Shown piece by piece: positions 52,578 to 64,000 of a stretch of 64,000 nucleotides of DNA. Position 1 is the stretch's first letter. Each line of letters opens with the position of its first letter. Made by a program: the position numbers and the translations under genes. Below the pieces are notes generated by a model, which was given only the letters and a program-made list of their open reading frames with translations, was not told the origin of the DNA and made no database searches. Source of the stretch: Cylindrotheca closterium (taxonomy: Eukaryota; Bacillariophyta; Bacillariophyceae; Bacillariales; Bacillariaceae); assembly GCA_933822405.4 (NCBI GenBank), contig CAKOGP040001980.1, forward strand, positions 396,258 to 460,257, written 5' to 3'.

Positions 52578-55500
52578 CTATTTCAATTGATTGTTAATGA
52601 AGGCGACTTTGGATGCTGCCTTTCTGCCCTCTAAGCGTTCAGTTTTGGTGACACAATATGGCGTCCGCTTTTCGGCTTTTTCCAGTGCAATCTGGATGGG
52701 ATCAATATCCGTGCGTTCCTCGATCCTTTCTTTGTGACCGCCTTCTCCTTTTCGTGACAGACCAGCCAAGTCCGCCAATGGAATCAAAAAATCGTTCTCG
52801 TAGACATAATCTTCTTCCTCGACGAAAGGTTTCCTGGATTTTTTAGATTGCTTCAGGGGCCTATCGGCAGGGGAAGGGCGGCGTCTACTATTTCTTTTTC
52901 CTGATTGATCATTATCGTGGTCGTCGTTGGCTTCATCGATTTTACATTGTCGTGCATTGTGCTTCGTCGCGCTCTGGCCACTTGTTGGCGTGTGTCGTTT
53001 GGTTCGGTTCTTTATTGTGGGGCTCGTTTTCCTCCTTGGTGCCTTGGTTGGCTCGTCGTCCTGCTCTTCAAATTCTGAGTCGTCAGAAGGCTCTGCGTAG
53101 TTTATCTCCCCAAGGGATTGTCTGCGACTGGAAGCTTTTGGCTTTCGCCCCCTTCTCTTTTGCATTGGGTTGTTAGCCATTTTATTCACATTTTCTTTCG
53201 GTAGTACAGAAGCGTTCTCCTCTTCCTCGCTTTGACCCACTCTTTCCTTCTGGGTAGTAAGAACTGTGGCTGTGGGTTGAGAGGCCGCATAATTTCCATT
53301 AGCAATGAGTGTGACATCAGCGACTGGCTTCTCTTCATTTTCCCCAATCGCCGCTGCAACGCCCTCAAATTCATCTTGTTGGAGAATCTTGCCGCCAACT
53401 TGAATGACAACGAAAAGCTCCATAAGCCTAGGTGGGCGCCCACGTCGACCACGTCGCAGTGGGCCATCCGGACCAAGCTCGTCAAATTGGATAGTCGCTT
53501 GAGCTTTCCTAGCCTTGTCAACAAACTTTCTTGGTTTCTTCGACGATGATGTCACGTCCATTGCGGCATCAGGAGCGCGTCTCTTCTTCATCGCAGATGG
53601 AATCAACGCCGCCAAGCCAGCAGACTTGTCGAAAGGAGAGACCGATTGTGACGCAGACTCAGTAGATCTACTCGGCCTTCCTGGTCCTCGTTTCTGCGTC
53701 GCTGGAGTCGTGACAGCAACAGCTTTCGGAGAGACTGAAGATTCCTGTTTCGGTCGAGGAGCCTGTGGTGCAGCTTTTTGAGTGACTACTTTCCCATCGA
53801 TGATCTCTGGCTTCAAGAAATCGTCCGGTTCAGCTACGGCATCTTCGAACACCTTCCCATCTTCCAAAGTTGCTTTTCCTGGCAAAGGTCGGCTTCCAAG
53901 CTCAAATTTGGGGGACTTGTCATCGGTATGGTAACAAAAACCTGCATTTCCGATTGGTATCTTGTCATCTCCAAGCCCCAGCAGTCGGGACTTTGATCGG
54001 TAGGCACGAGCTAACCAGTCAGCAATAAAGTCGATTTCGAAATCTTTCCAGGGACCCACTAGACTCTTGGTATGCAGCACAGCGTGTAACGCACGTTTCA
54101 ATGATTCGTTATCAAAGCTGTCCCCATCATCGTAATTTCGATTCCGCAATGCGGCACCAAGCGCTGTAAGACGACACCTTCTTGCATCTTTGCATCGACT
54201 TTGAGGTGTGCTCTCAACGATCTTGAGTTGCGCTTTTGTCATTTTCGCTTCCACCTGACCTGGTTCTAGCAGTGGTTCCCATGTCGAATTATGTTCTACC
54301 CATAACTCTGCCCACCTCCAAGCCCAGCTCAATATTCTATTGACAAGCATTGCGCAATTTAATAGTCGCGAAGCATCGCTGAAGGACATTGGAGAATCTG
54401 CCTTTCCAAATTTCTTCCCCGCTCGCCTTCGCTCAACCTCTATCAAATCCTCGAGTCTTGCACGGAGATTGTACTCGTTTCCCCCATGTTCATAGCATCG
54501 GACTGCACACATCGTTAGACAATCGCATTACAAAAAACACAATGGCGATCATTCAGGCAAGGTCGTACTTACCATAGAATTCTTCTTGATCATTCGAGTC
54601 ATCGTCATGATTCACTTCGTATCCTGCTTGTCTTGCACAGGATACGTGGAAATGATAAGCCTGTCTTTTCTCACCGCGGGCCCTGCAGTCTACATGCGAG
54701 CATCTTCTCTTCATACCACGAGACTTCCCGCAGAGGTAACATGGTATCTTTCCCTGAATGTAACCTTGGCCATTTGACATCACAACGTTCGAAAAGTCAG
54801 CACTGCAATCCTTGGGAATCACGTTGACGCCTTTTGACCAACTGAAATTTGAAGAGATCGAGGTGAGCTACTGCAAGAAGAAAGGAACACCGAGCCAACA
54901 ATTGAACTTACAAGGCACAAGAGTAGTGCGTCCACAATTTTTTCCCGAAAATAGACTTCTTGAAGAGCTTTGGGTTGTTTTTCCACTGTGAAATTCGGCT
55001 GACTGGTTTTGCTGTACCGTGGAGAAGAAGACCACCTCTTTGATAACACAAGTCGCAATGTGGCTCCTCAAAATCTTTCTCCTCCTTTATGCACTTGTCC
55101 TTGTAAGCACAACTGTGGCACTTCAAGTATTTTTGATCTGATGTGACCTTCCCAAATGAGAATCGGCAAGTGATGCAAACCGTAACCCCGCAAGTTCCGC
55201 ATCGTTGCAGTAGGGACCCGTCGTGTTCAACATCGCAGCATTCACACCTTACACCGACAAATCTCTTGGTCAATATTTCGTCCAAGAATGCACGCTCATA
55301 CTCTGGGTTGGCCAATGCCGATGAACGCTCCTTCCCATTCATCTTGTTGAAAATTCTGTTCTTCGGAGGTGGCGCTACTGGCATTGGTTCCTCTGGGAAT
55401 TCTTTTGCCATACTAATCAATTCATCTACTGGAATACGTTTGTATGTTGATTCCTCCGGATCTACATTCGAATGTTGTCGGCAAAATAGAGTCCATGGTT

Positions 55501-58500
55501 TCTCGGTGGGATTGCCTTCAACATCCTCTCCATAGTTCACTTCACACAATCCGCAAATATGGGCGCAGGTCATGTGCATCCATTTCCCGCACCCAGGATG
55601 ACTGCACTTATGGTAAGCACCACGCTTGCCTTTGCAAATATCACAAGCGTAGTCCAACCTGCGGAACTCCCGTTTCAGAGTGGTGACATCTTCCACGCAT
55701 TCAGGATTTAATTGCCCCGATCCCGAGAAGTTAAGGCCTTGCCATTTCGCGCAGCCCATATGAACCCATTTTGTGACTGCATTTGGTGGAGCATCTTTTG
55801 GCAACTCACATCGGACATACGCACCGTATTGCACAGGGCACAATTCACATCGAATAGGCAGTATCGGCATAGGTTCTCGAGCTGTTGTGGATGACCGACG
55901 TGCTCTGCTATTCGCATCTTCTTTCATCTTGTCGCGCTTGAAATGTCTACAGGCCACGCAATAATAATCTCCTTCCGGGACCTTTTCGACTCCATAACAC
56001 ATTTGATGAATTGGAATATCACAGGCCTCGCAAAACAAAATTTGGTTGTCGGGAGTGACGTCTCCATCACCACAAATGCTGCAGACAGCATTCATGTCAT
56101 GTTCCAGTTGTTCTTGCATCTTTCGGTCAATCTCTTTTCGTCGTGCCAAAGCCTCCCGATGTTCCTCGAGCAGCCGAACACTGTCAGCTCGCTTTTGTCG
56201 GGATTCCGGTTTCTCGTACTCTATTCTTTCGTCAATGATTTTGCACATGAGCGATCGAATGTTCGGCTCCAATGCCTTTTCAGTTTGAATCAATTCATTT
56301 TGCTTTCGTTTCAGATCGAGAAGTATTTCGCTCTCCTCAACCTTTTCTTCCGTTTGCGGTGATCTCGGAATGGGAAACGATTTGAGAATCTCAAGACTCG
56401 AGTCAGTCCCGGTTGATATGGGAAGCTCCAATTGATCGCCTTGGATTTTGTCTTGAAGAGAATAGATTTTGACTTGTGGAGTAGGCTCATTGTCGGCACT
56501 ATTAAGTGCGCGAATTCCAATTGTTGCTGTTCTCATATCCCCAGTGGCACCAGTAAATATATTGGTAGGGCCTTTGGCAGTATTTCGGTTGATTCGTTGT
56601 CCGATAACCGCAGTGGATGACTCGAAACATGTTTGTGCTTCTTCCATATTCGGCAATCGAACCAGCAAGCGATCATGGATATCAACATCACCTTTTGTAA
56701 TTGAAATTTGTTTCTGCTCAGTCTCGATTAATTTCAAAAAAGCGTATCGACTGCTGCATTTTTTGAGATCACACACCATCGTATCCGCGTCCGTGTTACC
56801 TTTTGACGGAACTTTCGACAATCGAAAGCATTCTTGAATAAAACCCAAAGTATTTTTGGGAGGATAGCAGAGGCCATAAAATACGCTGCAGGTTCTAGTG
56901 TGCTCCAATATCATGGCAATCATGGTGGTCATGATGACATTGCTGAGTGGAGCTGGATTTGGGAGGTCCTCAATAACTTCTTTTTGCGCAGAATCGGATT
57001 TTCCATTTGAAGATTTTGCGGAGGCCTCCACCGATGCAGGGGGTGGCTGTGCTGTCACCGAAACAATACCTTCCGGTGGTGGCATTGATGCTCGAGGTGA
57101 TTGGGTGACCTCTTTTCCATTAGAAGCGGCATCCAACTTCTCATTGTCTGTGTTCGGAGTTTCGTTTGATGGCTCCGGAGCAGTCGCAAAATCAGATGCC
57201 AATATCTTGCCATCGACCACAACATCCGTCGTAGATGATGCAACATGCACTTTTGGCTTTCTTCGTGGTCGACCAATCCCCGTAATGATCATGATTAGTT
57301 CCGACTCTTTTTTGTCACGCGAAAGACTGTACCACATGAACTGATACATCAAAATCGCTTCTGGCTTCCCCTCCAGCCATGCGACGACACCAAAGGTTTG
57401 TGGTGGCAAACTACTAGGTACCGGCTCCTCCTCGATAGTCCATTCGTATTCCTCCAATATCGCCTTACCTTCAGCTTTTGATGCTGGATACCCCGAAAAT
57501 GTCCAGTTTTTGTCAAAATTCGGAATCATAGCCTTCCCCATGGCCACAACTTGTTTCTGTTTGGACACATTTTGTTTCCGCCTGGAATCGAATTTAGAAA
57601 ATATTGAATAATTGCAGGGCACCAACTCTTTCGTACTAAACCCCTCACGAATTAGAGTAGCATATACCGGATCCACAAAATCCAATGTCAATTGATCGTC
57701 CAAATCGCACCCCACCGAATTGACCTTTTTGTATTCCAATCGACCATTCTCCTCGGGAATTTCTAGAAACGGATCGTCGTCTTTTTTGGTAGTAGTAACA
57801 AACGGAAGTGTAGCAACGTCTGGAAAGGCTGTCGGCATTTTCTGGTCCACCACCACGGGGACATCAAATCCCAATATCCGTGCATAATACGAGAGTGGAT
57901 AAGTATCCGGTGGGTGAAAGACAACCTCCATTGCTCGATACAATTCGGAACCATATATTTCTTCCACCGAACTCTTGTGTGGTAGCGTTGACAAGAGTGG
58001 ATTGGTAATGCGGTTGGGCGCTTCATCACTGGTAATTTTCAGCGTCGTTTTTGGCATGGCCGATTTTTTCAACCTTCCATAAGACTTGGCTTTGTTGTAC
58101 TTGGCATTGGATTTGCGCCGTTTCTTTTTCGAGGGTACCTTTCGTTGTTTGCCACTGCCGGGTGGTGGCTTTTTTCGGTTGGTGGGCATTTTCCCTCCTC
58201 CTCGATGATTTCTGGTGTTGGCGGTATAATCTAAATTGGCATTGTAATTGACAATTCCGGTTCCTAGCTCCATGGGCGGCGGCAGCGAACCAAAGGGCGC
58301 ATTTGCCACGGCTGTTTGACGTGCCACTCGTGGTTTCCAATAGCGCTTGCGATTGTTGACAAACCAATTATTCAACTGTTTCGTTTCAATACCAGTATCC
58401 GCAATGATTTTGGTCTTTTCGTCTTCGTTCGGGTAAGGATGCCCAATGTGCTTGGGAGACATCATCCAAGCCTTGAGATATTCGACTGTTTCCTGTGGCA

Positions 58501-58864
58501 AATTAGATCCACCTGGTGATTTTGGTTGCGGAGGCAATGAGGGTACGCCCCGCTGCACAGGCTCTCGGCTGTTCCTCCTGGATACGACCAATGGACTCGC
58601 CAACATTAATGGATTAATTGGCTCAGAATTATCAGCAGTCGGTACTGTAGGCATTGCCGGTGGCGTAGGAATGGCTCCGTTTGGTTGTACCGCTATTGAA
58701 TCATCTTGATAGGTCGGTGGTTGCTTTTGAATACTATTGTTGTTGTTGTTGTTGTTGTCGTTATTGCTGTTATTATAGTTTGTATTCTTGTTTGTAATGT
58801 TTGTAGTATTGAATGATGGCAACAAGCTTTTAGGCCCGTCATCATTTCCAGCTTGACTCTTCAT
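52578..58864 (-). CDS. TALE homeodomain / PHD-zinc-finger / AT-hook chromatin protein
   Basis: Exons 58864-54912, 54841-54573 and 54502-52578 give 2048 residues (donors GTAAGT, acceptors TTTCAG and GTGCAG). Order: Asn-rich N-terminus; TALE/KN homeodomain at about 121-178 (GHPYPNEDEK, WFVNNRKRYW); basic KKRRK; a long unknown region; PHD at about 926-975 (CSICGDGDVTPDNQ, then CEACDIPIHQMCYGV); extended PHD of the BRPF/Jade type (CELCPVQYGAYVRC and WVHMGCAKW, then CDICKGKRGAY). A further Cys-rich module spans the exon 1-2 junction (CDLCYQRGG, CYLCGKSRG, AYHFHVSC). The C-terminus has AT-hook cores (RGPGRPS, RRGRPP, RRGRKP). Likely a nuclear DNA/histone reader. The upstream frame to 59053 is open, but MKSQAG is preferred. 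Confidence 0.85.
58735..58765. repeat. (GTT)n repeat coding the Asn run of the homeodomain protein
   Basis: Trinucleotide repeat on the plus strand, read as Asn on the minus strand, near the N-terminus. Confidence 0.9.
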
Positions 58865-59090
58865 TGCAAGTAAAATAAGCAAAATAATGAATGAACACAA
58901 TGCTTCGGCAAATGATGGTGATTCTTGGGACAATCGCCACAATGCCCGTATTGCTTCTACTTGGACCATACACAAACATGCCACGCTGCGGACGATAGAC
59001 GGCGGCCCAAAATTGAGAAAAGGACTAAGTAAGCCCAACCAAACCTGCATCACTTATTCCATCTATCAACATCTTACACAAAAAAATATG

Positions 59091-61352
59091 TTATTCACCG
59101 AACGCGGAAATATCCAAGGCTTTCAAACTCTCATCCCAAAGCCTCGAGCTCTCACTCTCCGAAAAGGGATAAAAGTGAGAGCTGAAGGAAGTCATCAGCG
59201 AGTTTAGTATGATTGGCCTGCCAAAGGTCCAATATTGTGGAACCACATACGAGCCACTTGGGACCTCCGGAGAGAGGGCCGCAAACAACTGCGTTTTGGC
59301 GCCATCTTTGGTGGACATGCTGCCCCATTCGTTTTGCCGTAACCAGCGCATGGCAAATTCGGGACAGAGCGGCAGTTGAAATTTGAGCATAATTTCGGAT
59401 CTTGTATAACCCGGATGTGAAGCAACGAAGGCAACATTATTCTTCTTGGTAGCAAGCCGTCGATGAAGCTCCCAGGTTTGCTGCAAATTGGCTCGCTTGG
59501 ATTGAAAGTAGTATCTCATGGAATCAATAGTGTTGTGCAATTTTCCTTTCACGGGAGTCGATTTTTTTCCTTGGTTGTACCAACCATCAGTCGTGTCATG
59601 TCTAGACACTAGAGCTCCCAAGGAGGATACGTGCACAATGCGAGCACCGTGGGTACTTGCCAATAGATTTTTCCATAAGTAATGGGTCAACAGAACATGG
59701 CCCAAATGATTGATGGCCATGTGCATTTCAATTCCATCGACAAATTCTTTGGAACTCCAAGCATAGGCAACCCCAGCATTGTTGATGAGAATGTCTAGTG
59801 GACCAATTGTTGTTGTTGTTGTTGTTGTTGTTTTTGCCGTTTCGTCCGAGGCAAGTAGTATTTCTTCTTGAATAGAGGCGGCTCCTATTGCAATCGAAGT
59901 TCGATTCGCTAGATCCAGCAAAACCGAAAGAACTTGGGTGCTGGAAGATTCTGGTAAGTCTTGTTCCACATCTATCTTGGCATCTTGACATCTAGTCGTA
60001 TTCCGACACGCTAGTATGATTTTGTTGGCCGTTCCGATACGGGCTAGATGTTGGACCGTTGCCAATCCAAGCCCCGAGTTGGCGCCCGTGACCAGAACCG
60101 TTCGATCGCGCAACAAATCCTGCAATTTCTCGTCTGGTATCTGAATCGCCCCCGGAAACAACAAGATAGACCGCAAAAGTAATGCAACAACCGACACCAC
60201 AAATATAAAAGCATACAAGATCCAAGATCTCGGTCCAACTCGTCGCCGTTGTCGATATTTCCGTAGCCATTTGTGTTCCAACGTGCTGCGGGCCGATGGT
60301 CGTAATATTGGATCTCGTTCTAGCAACATTTGACAAAAATCCTTGGCATCGGGGCTAAACTTTCTCCATATTCGTTTCGGATAAACCACTTGACTCGTAG
60401 GATCTTTCAATAGTTGTAACGTCTCCAGCTCGTCCGAGCCACAAAATGGAAGTCTTCCCCGGGACAATACCAAATAGCAAATCACCCCTACACTCCAGAC
60501 ATCGCACTTCACATTGTATTGATCACCTGACAAAACTTCCGGCGCGACATAGTAAGGGGTCCCAACTTGTGATTGCAATATCAGATCCAACAACTCTTGT
60601 CGTTCGTTCCTCTCTCTTTCGCTATCTTCGCCGTTTGCTGAGATTGACTGAGAATATGTCGCTTGCCGGGTGCGAGTCGCAACTTTGGAGAGCCCAAAGT
60701 CAATGATCCGCACGTCAGTATCCGTCTTGTTATTGGCAAAGCAAAAATTGCTGGCCTTCAAATCCCTATGCACGACACCTCTTTCGTGACAGTGGGCAAT
60801 CGCCTCGAGAATATTCCCAATCAGTGTTGCCACCTGCTTTTCGTTGAGGGCCCATTTCCCAGTGGCCACGCGATCGTACAATTCCCCACCGATGCACAAT
60901 TCTGTAACAATATGTATATTCTCTTGATCCTCGAATATTTCATCCTTTAATTCAATCAAATGTGGGTGGGATTGCACCGTTCTCAAGGCAGCAACTTCGC
61001 GTTGGATGATGTGGGTTGGAATGAGCCCATTCTTGGGTATCGTTTTGCAAGCAAGTTCTTCATTGGAGTGCTTGTTCCTTACTTTGTGAACATTTCCAAA
61101 GCTACCTTGGCCAATGTCAGAGAGAAATTCATAGCTGTTAAAGAAGAAGAAAAAGAAGCCACACAGTGAGCACCAAACTACATTCTTGATGTACATGCTT
61201 GATGTACATGGATGAAGAAAACAATACAAAACTCACTGGTCTCTAATATTTTCAGATCTGGAATTGGAAATAATCATGGATAATTCTTCTTCCGATTTAT
61301 TGTCGTCCTTTTCTGCCAACTGGTCTTCCTCCAGCGACTGATCTTCCTCCAT
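59091..61352 (-). CDS. Protein kinase - transmembrane - SDR fusion protein
   Basis: Exons 61352-61237 and 61134-59091 give 719 residues (donor GTGAGT, acceptor TTTAACAG). The N-terminus is Glu-rich. The kinase domain (about 38-320) has GQGSFGNVHK, ACKTIPK, HRDLKASN, DFGLSK and GTPYYVAPEVL, near CAMK/CDPK kinases but without EF hands. A transmembrane segment follows (WILYAFIFVVSVVALLLRSI). The C-terminal SDR (about 390-680) has VLVTGANSGLG, NNAGVA and the YxxxK site YYFQSK. Active-site residues of both halves are intact. A Thr run in the SDR comes from a GTT-type repeat. The frame is open upstream (FKTPLDPSLGESF) without an ATG, so an extra 5' exon is possible. Confidence 0.82.
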
Positions 61353-61594
61353 CTCCTCCTCAAGACGATGATGTTGTTGTTTGTGCTTTCGAACAAAGCT
61401 TTCCCCCAAACTGGGATCTAGGGGCGTTTTGAAGCCACCCCCTATTTGGAAAATGGAACTTCTCAAGTATAGTCGATAGAGTCAATACCCGGGATTGGTT
61501 TCGGACATTTGGATCTTGGGTGTCAATAGTGAGCGATTTCGATTGCCGAAGCCGATACACACACAACTCTTGCAGCAGAGCGCATCCTCCAAAG
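61353..61594. promoter_or_regulatory. Divergent region, kinase-SDR / GPI-like protein
   Basis: Outward starts about 240 bp apart; the kinase gene may have a further 5' exon here. Confidence 0.4.
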
Positions 61595-62425
61595 ATGAAG
61601 CTCTTATCCACCTCTCTCTTCTTTGCCTATGTTGCACCGTCTGTTTATTCTCAGACCAACTCTACTAATCAAACGCTTACCAACACCACCAACACCACGG
61701 AACCTGAAGTGTGTCCATGCAGGTTCGAGGGCAACGATGATGACGACTGCATTGTCTACGGATCGCTCGATGGAGACCTAAAGGCTTGGCCCAAGGCCGA
61801 TCAGGCATGTTTAGACGCTTATCAAATCAAGGTCGACGCTCCTGATCCATCCAGTACCTGCTTGAATGCCAATTCTTTTGTCTTGGCACTCCGATTGGGA
61901 GATCTGTCCTCTTCCCAGGCCAAATTCGGGTTGGGGACTCCTTATGGAGGTTTCTTTGAAGAATCCCCCATGAATGCGATGCTACCAGTCCTCAAGGAGA
62001 GCATCACCATTGCTGGAACTACCTACGATTGCGAGGCATCCTCGAGCAACTGTTACAATGCCATGAAGCCTTACTTTGAATCCAACGCGATGGGAATGCA
62101 GGAAATGGAGGATGTTTGCGACACATTGCAGGGCACTGTGTTTGTGGCCCGAGAAACAGAGCAATCCGTCTTGAGAACCCGCCTCTGTACCGAGTACCGA
62201 GAACCCGCCACCATCGTTTCGGCATGCTCCGATATCTTTGACGCCCTGGAACCCGAGTTAGTTAAATTTAGCACCAAGACTTGTGGTGGATTTGGTACTG
62301 GTCCTGGCAGTCGCACATTGCCTGGATGTTCCGCATCTACGGATGCTGCCACAAGCCTTGGAAGTGGCTACAACCTATTCTTGGTATTGGCGAGCAGTAT
62401 TGTTGGACTACTTGTACTCGTATAG
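61595..62425 (+). CDS. Secreted, probably GPI-anchored Cys-rich protein
   Basis: 276 residues. Signal peptide MKLLSTSLFFAYVAPSVYSQ, then an N-glycosylation-rich stretch (TNSTNQTLTNTTNTT), a Cys-containing domain (about 12 Cys in all) and a C-terminal hydrophobic tail (YNLFLVLASSIVGLLVLV) with no basic end, as in GPI signals. The upstream in-frame codons from 61520 are not part of the signal peptide, so ATG 61595 is used. The family is not recognised; a cell-wall or surface protein is likely. Confidence 0.75.
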   Translation: MKLLSTSLFFAYVAPSVYSQTNSTNQTLTNTTNTTEPEVCPCRFEGNDDDDCIVYGSLDGDLKAWPKADQACLDAYQIKVDAPDPSSTCLNANSFVLALRLGDLSSSQAKFGLGTPYGGFFEESPMNAMLPVLKESITIAGTTYDCEASSSNCYNAMKPYFESNAMGMQEMEDVCDTLQGTVFVARETEQSVLRTRLCTEYREPATIVSACSDIFDALEPELVKFSTKTCGGFGTGPGSRTLPGCSASTDAATSLGSGYNLFLVLASSIVGLLVLV

Positions 62426-62623
62426 ATAAAATGAATCTAGATTGTTCTGTGTTAAATTATTAAAGCGCGACACGTCTATCCCCTTATCACATGTAGTAGC
62501 AGTATAACACACATAGTTTATGTTTTTATTTTCACGGTTCTATCATTTTCTCTATTGTTTTAAAATTGAATTCATAGGATTGTTGTATAGCATGTTTTTT
62601 CTTCATGGTGCAAAAAGTCAGAA

Positions 62624-63934
62624 TCACCTTTCGAGTGCCTTGTCGTCGTCCTCCTCAGCCCTTTGCCTCATAAGAGCTTGAAAATGTTTCGGTTTCAAGC
62701 TATTCGCCATACAGGCGGCAAGCATCAAGCCTCCGCCAACGTAATCGTTCATTCCAAAGGACTCTCCGAGTAGAATGGAAGCAAAGCCAGCGGCCCAAAG
62801 TGGTTCAGTACTCAAAATGACAGTGGCTTCAGCAGGAGGCACGTTTTGGAGTGAAAAGTTCTCCAAGAAAAAGCTCAAACTGGTCGACATGATACCGGTC
62901 CAGACCACAGCGCCGGCAACCTCGTGCATGGCTGGATCCATGAAAAGTCCCGGCAGTGTCATGGATTCCCATCCAGGTGTCCCCATCCAACCATCTGTCA
63001 ATGCCCAAATCATGGACACCAATGCAGTCGTGGCCACCATAACGGAGGTGACCGGCAAAGCTTGGTCAGGATGCTTGTGCACCATCTTTTCGGCAATAAA
63101 GATTCCAGTCGAAAAGCAAATGGCCTGCAACAAAGCCAAGGCGTCTCCCATGCCGATGCCTCCGCTGCCTTCGACTGCTCCACCACAGAGTTCCAAAACC
63201 CCCACTCCCATGATGCACAGAATGCCGGCCAACCAAGTTTGCGGGCGATCCTTAACAGACATGGGTTTCTTGTCCACAAAGGCTTCCAACAAAGGACACC
63301 AAATGACCGACGCGGCTCCCAAGAAACTAACCGTTGCGGCAGGAGTATCGACGAGCGCCAGTGATTGTGCGACATAGCCAGTGGCCGTAAAGCATCCCGC
63401 CAAGACGGACATGCCAATGTATTCCTTTTTTATTTGTGCCAAAAAGGGGCTCAATGCCAATCCAGCCAGCAAGAATCGACCAGAGGAAGCCGCCGAAGCT
63501 GGCAAGGCATGGTCCATGATACTGCCCAAGGGAAAATTCGTTCCATAAAAGCAAGCGACGGAAGCCAGCAAGATGCGAGGACCCAAGTAAGAGTTCATGA
63601 CCTTGTCCACTAATGAAAGAGACGAGTCATTTGTGGTAATGACACCAGGTTGTTCTTCATGTTGTGATTGTGGTTGCTGAGTAGGATTGGTCCCTGAGTC
63701 CACATTCGGGATATAGTTTTGAATGTTTCGTGGGAAAATGGGGGGTGACGCAATGTCGGACGATATCGAAGAAGCAGTCTTGGGTGATGCTGTGAACTTT
63801 TGTTTCTGTGGTTGTTGGAAGGCTTTGGCTGGAGAAATGGTAGCGATAGCGAGACAGGTTGCCATCAACGTGGCTTTCCGTATGTATGAAGGAATTGCCT
63901 TTCTTGTAGCGTTATTAGTGTTGTTCATAGTCAT
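62624..63934 (-). CDS. EamA/DMT-family transporter, plastid-type leader
   Basis: 436 residues, single exon. An N-terminal signal (ATLMATCLAIATISPAKA, before FQQPQ) fits a diatom plastid leader with cleavage before F. About ten hydrophobic segments in two EamA repeats follow, with GRFLLAGLALSP, AASVIWCPLLEAF and AEATVILSTEPLWAA, the last typical of the DMT superfamily. The substrate is unknown; plastid members move sugar phosphates, nucleotides and amino acids. The gene starts 66 bp from the window end. Confidence 0.85.
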   Translation of the reverse strand: MTMNNTNNATRKAIPSYIRKATLMATCLAIATISPAKAFQQPQKQKFTASPKTASSISSDIASPPIFPRNIQNYIPNVDSGTNPTQQPQSQHEEQPGVITTNDSSLSLVDKVMNSYLGPRILLASVACFYGTNFPLGSIMDHALPASAASSGRFLLAGLALSPFLAQIKKEYIGMSVLAGCFTATGYVAQSLALVDTPAATVSFLGAASVIWCPLLEAFVDKKPMSVKDRPQTWLAGILCIMGVGVLELCGGAVEGSGGIGMGDALALLQAICFSTGIFIAEKMVHKHPDQALPVTSVMVATTALVSMIWALTDGWMGTPGWESMTLPGLFMDPAMHEVAGAVVWTGIMSTSLSFFLENFSLQNVPPAEATVILSTEPLWAAGFASILLGESFGMNDYVGGGLMLAACMANSLKPKHFQALMRQRAEEDDDKALER

Positions 63935-64000
63935 CGTTGGTATTTACTTTTGTGTGTGTACGTTTTGTGATGTTGTATCGTATTTCGTATTGGTCTGATC

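Noticed and set aside
58865..59053. N-terminal extension of the homeodomain protein
   Set aside because: Hydrophobic and Cys-rich, unlike the Asn-rich nuclear N-terminus; the ATG at 58864 fits better.

Overview
The window looks like nuclear DNA of a diatom. The evidence is the combination of short spliceosomal introns with GTAAGT-like donors, single long exons, head-to-head gene pairs, several proteins whose signal peptide ends just before a phenylalanine (the bipartite plastid-targeting pattern of diatoms), a signal-peptide protein built of Lys/Ser/Gly repeats behind an RXL site (silaffin-like), a DUF6824-type gene, ShK-prolyl-4-hydroxylase and an MsrA-type selenoprotein. The species cannot be named from sequence alone. 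One assembly gap (Ns) lies at 37876-38243.

Layout. 0-8.5 kb: a TrhO-type tRNA hydroxylase, a three-exon secreted protein, a His-rich secreted or plastid protein, DNA polymerase eta and a PPP phosphatase. 8.9-12 kb: two tandem, paralogous membrane RING-H2 genes that share an intron position. 12.6-18.7 kb: a secreted ShK/prolyl 4-hydroxylase, a monomeric-type isocitrate dehydrogenase with a mitochondrial-like leader, and the ALG8 glucosyltransferase. 19.1-21.1 kb: a DUF6824-like gene interrupted by frame changes, and a 67-bp repeat in three copies. 21.1-24.5 kb: a STAND-type ATPase. 24.5-27.2 kb: gene-poor DNA with GTAC palindromes, a duplicated gene 5' end and tRNA-Met(CAU). 27.2 kb: the silaffin-like gene. 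28-32.4 kb: a thiolase-fold protein without the usual catalytic residues, a DCC-family protein and a DEAD-box helicase. 33.6-34.3 kb: an MsrA whose catalytic cysteine position is an in-frame TGA, followed by a SECIS-like hairpin. 34.7-39.4 kb: a nucleoside deaminase/2OG-dioxygenase fusion, an SDR, the gap, and a TcdA-type protein. 39.7-48.6 kb: a PSI-domain membrane protein, ALKBH6, PAM68, a PPR protein, a DUF1295 membrane protein and an unknown membrane protein. 49-64 kb: a large protein with possible WH2-like repeats, a 2048-residue homeodomain/PHD/AT-hook protein, a protein kinase-TM-SDR fusion, a GPI-anchor-like protein and an EamA transporter.

There are no operons. Relations between genes are mostly shared divergent promoters (for example PAM68/PPR, both plastid) and tight convergent ends (PSI protein/ALKBH6, 16 bp apart). 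The strongest candidates for novelty are the Sec-MsrA, the deaminase-dioxygenase fusion, the kinase-SDR fusion, the homeodomain-PHD architecture and the silaffin-like repeat protein.
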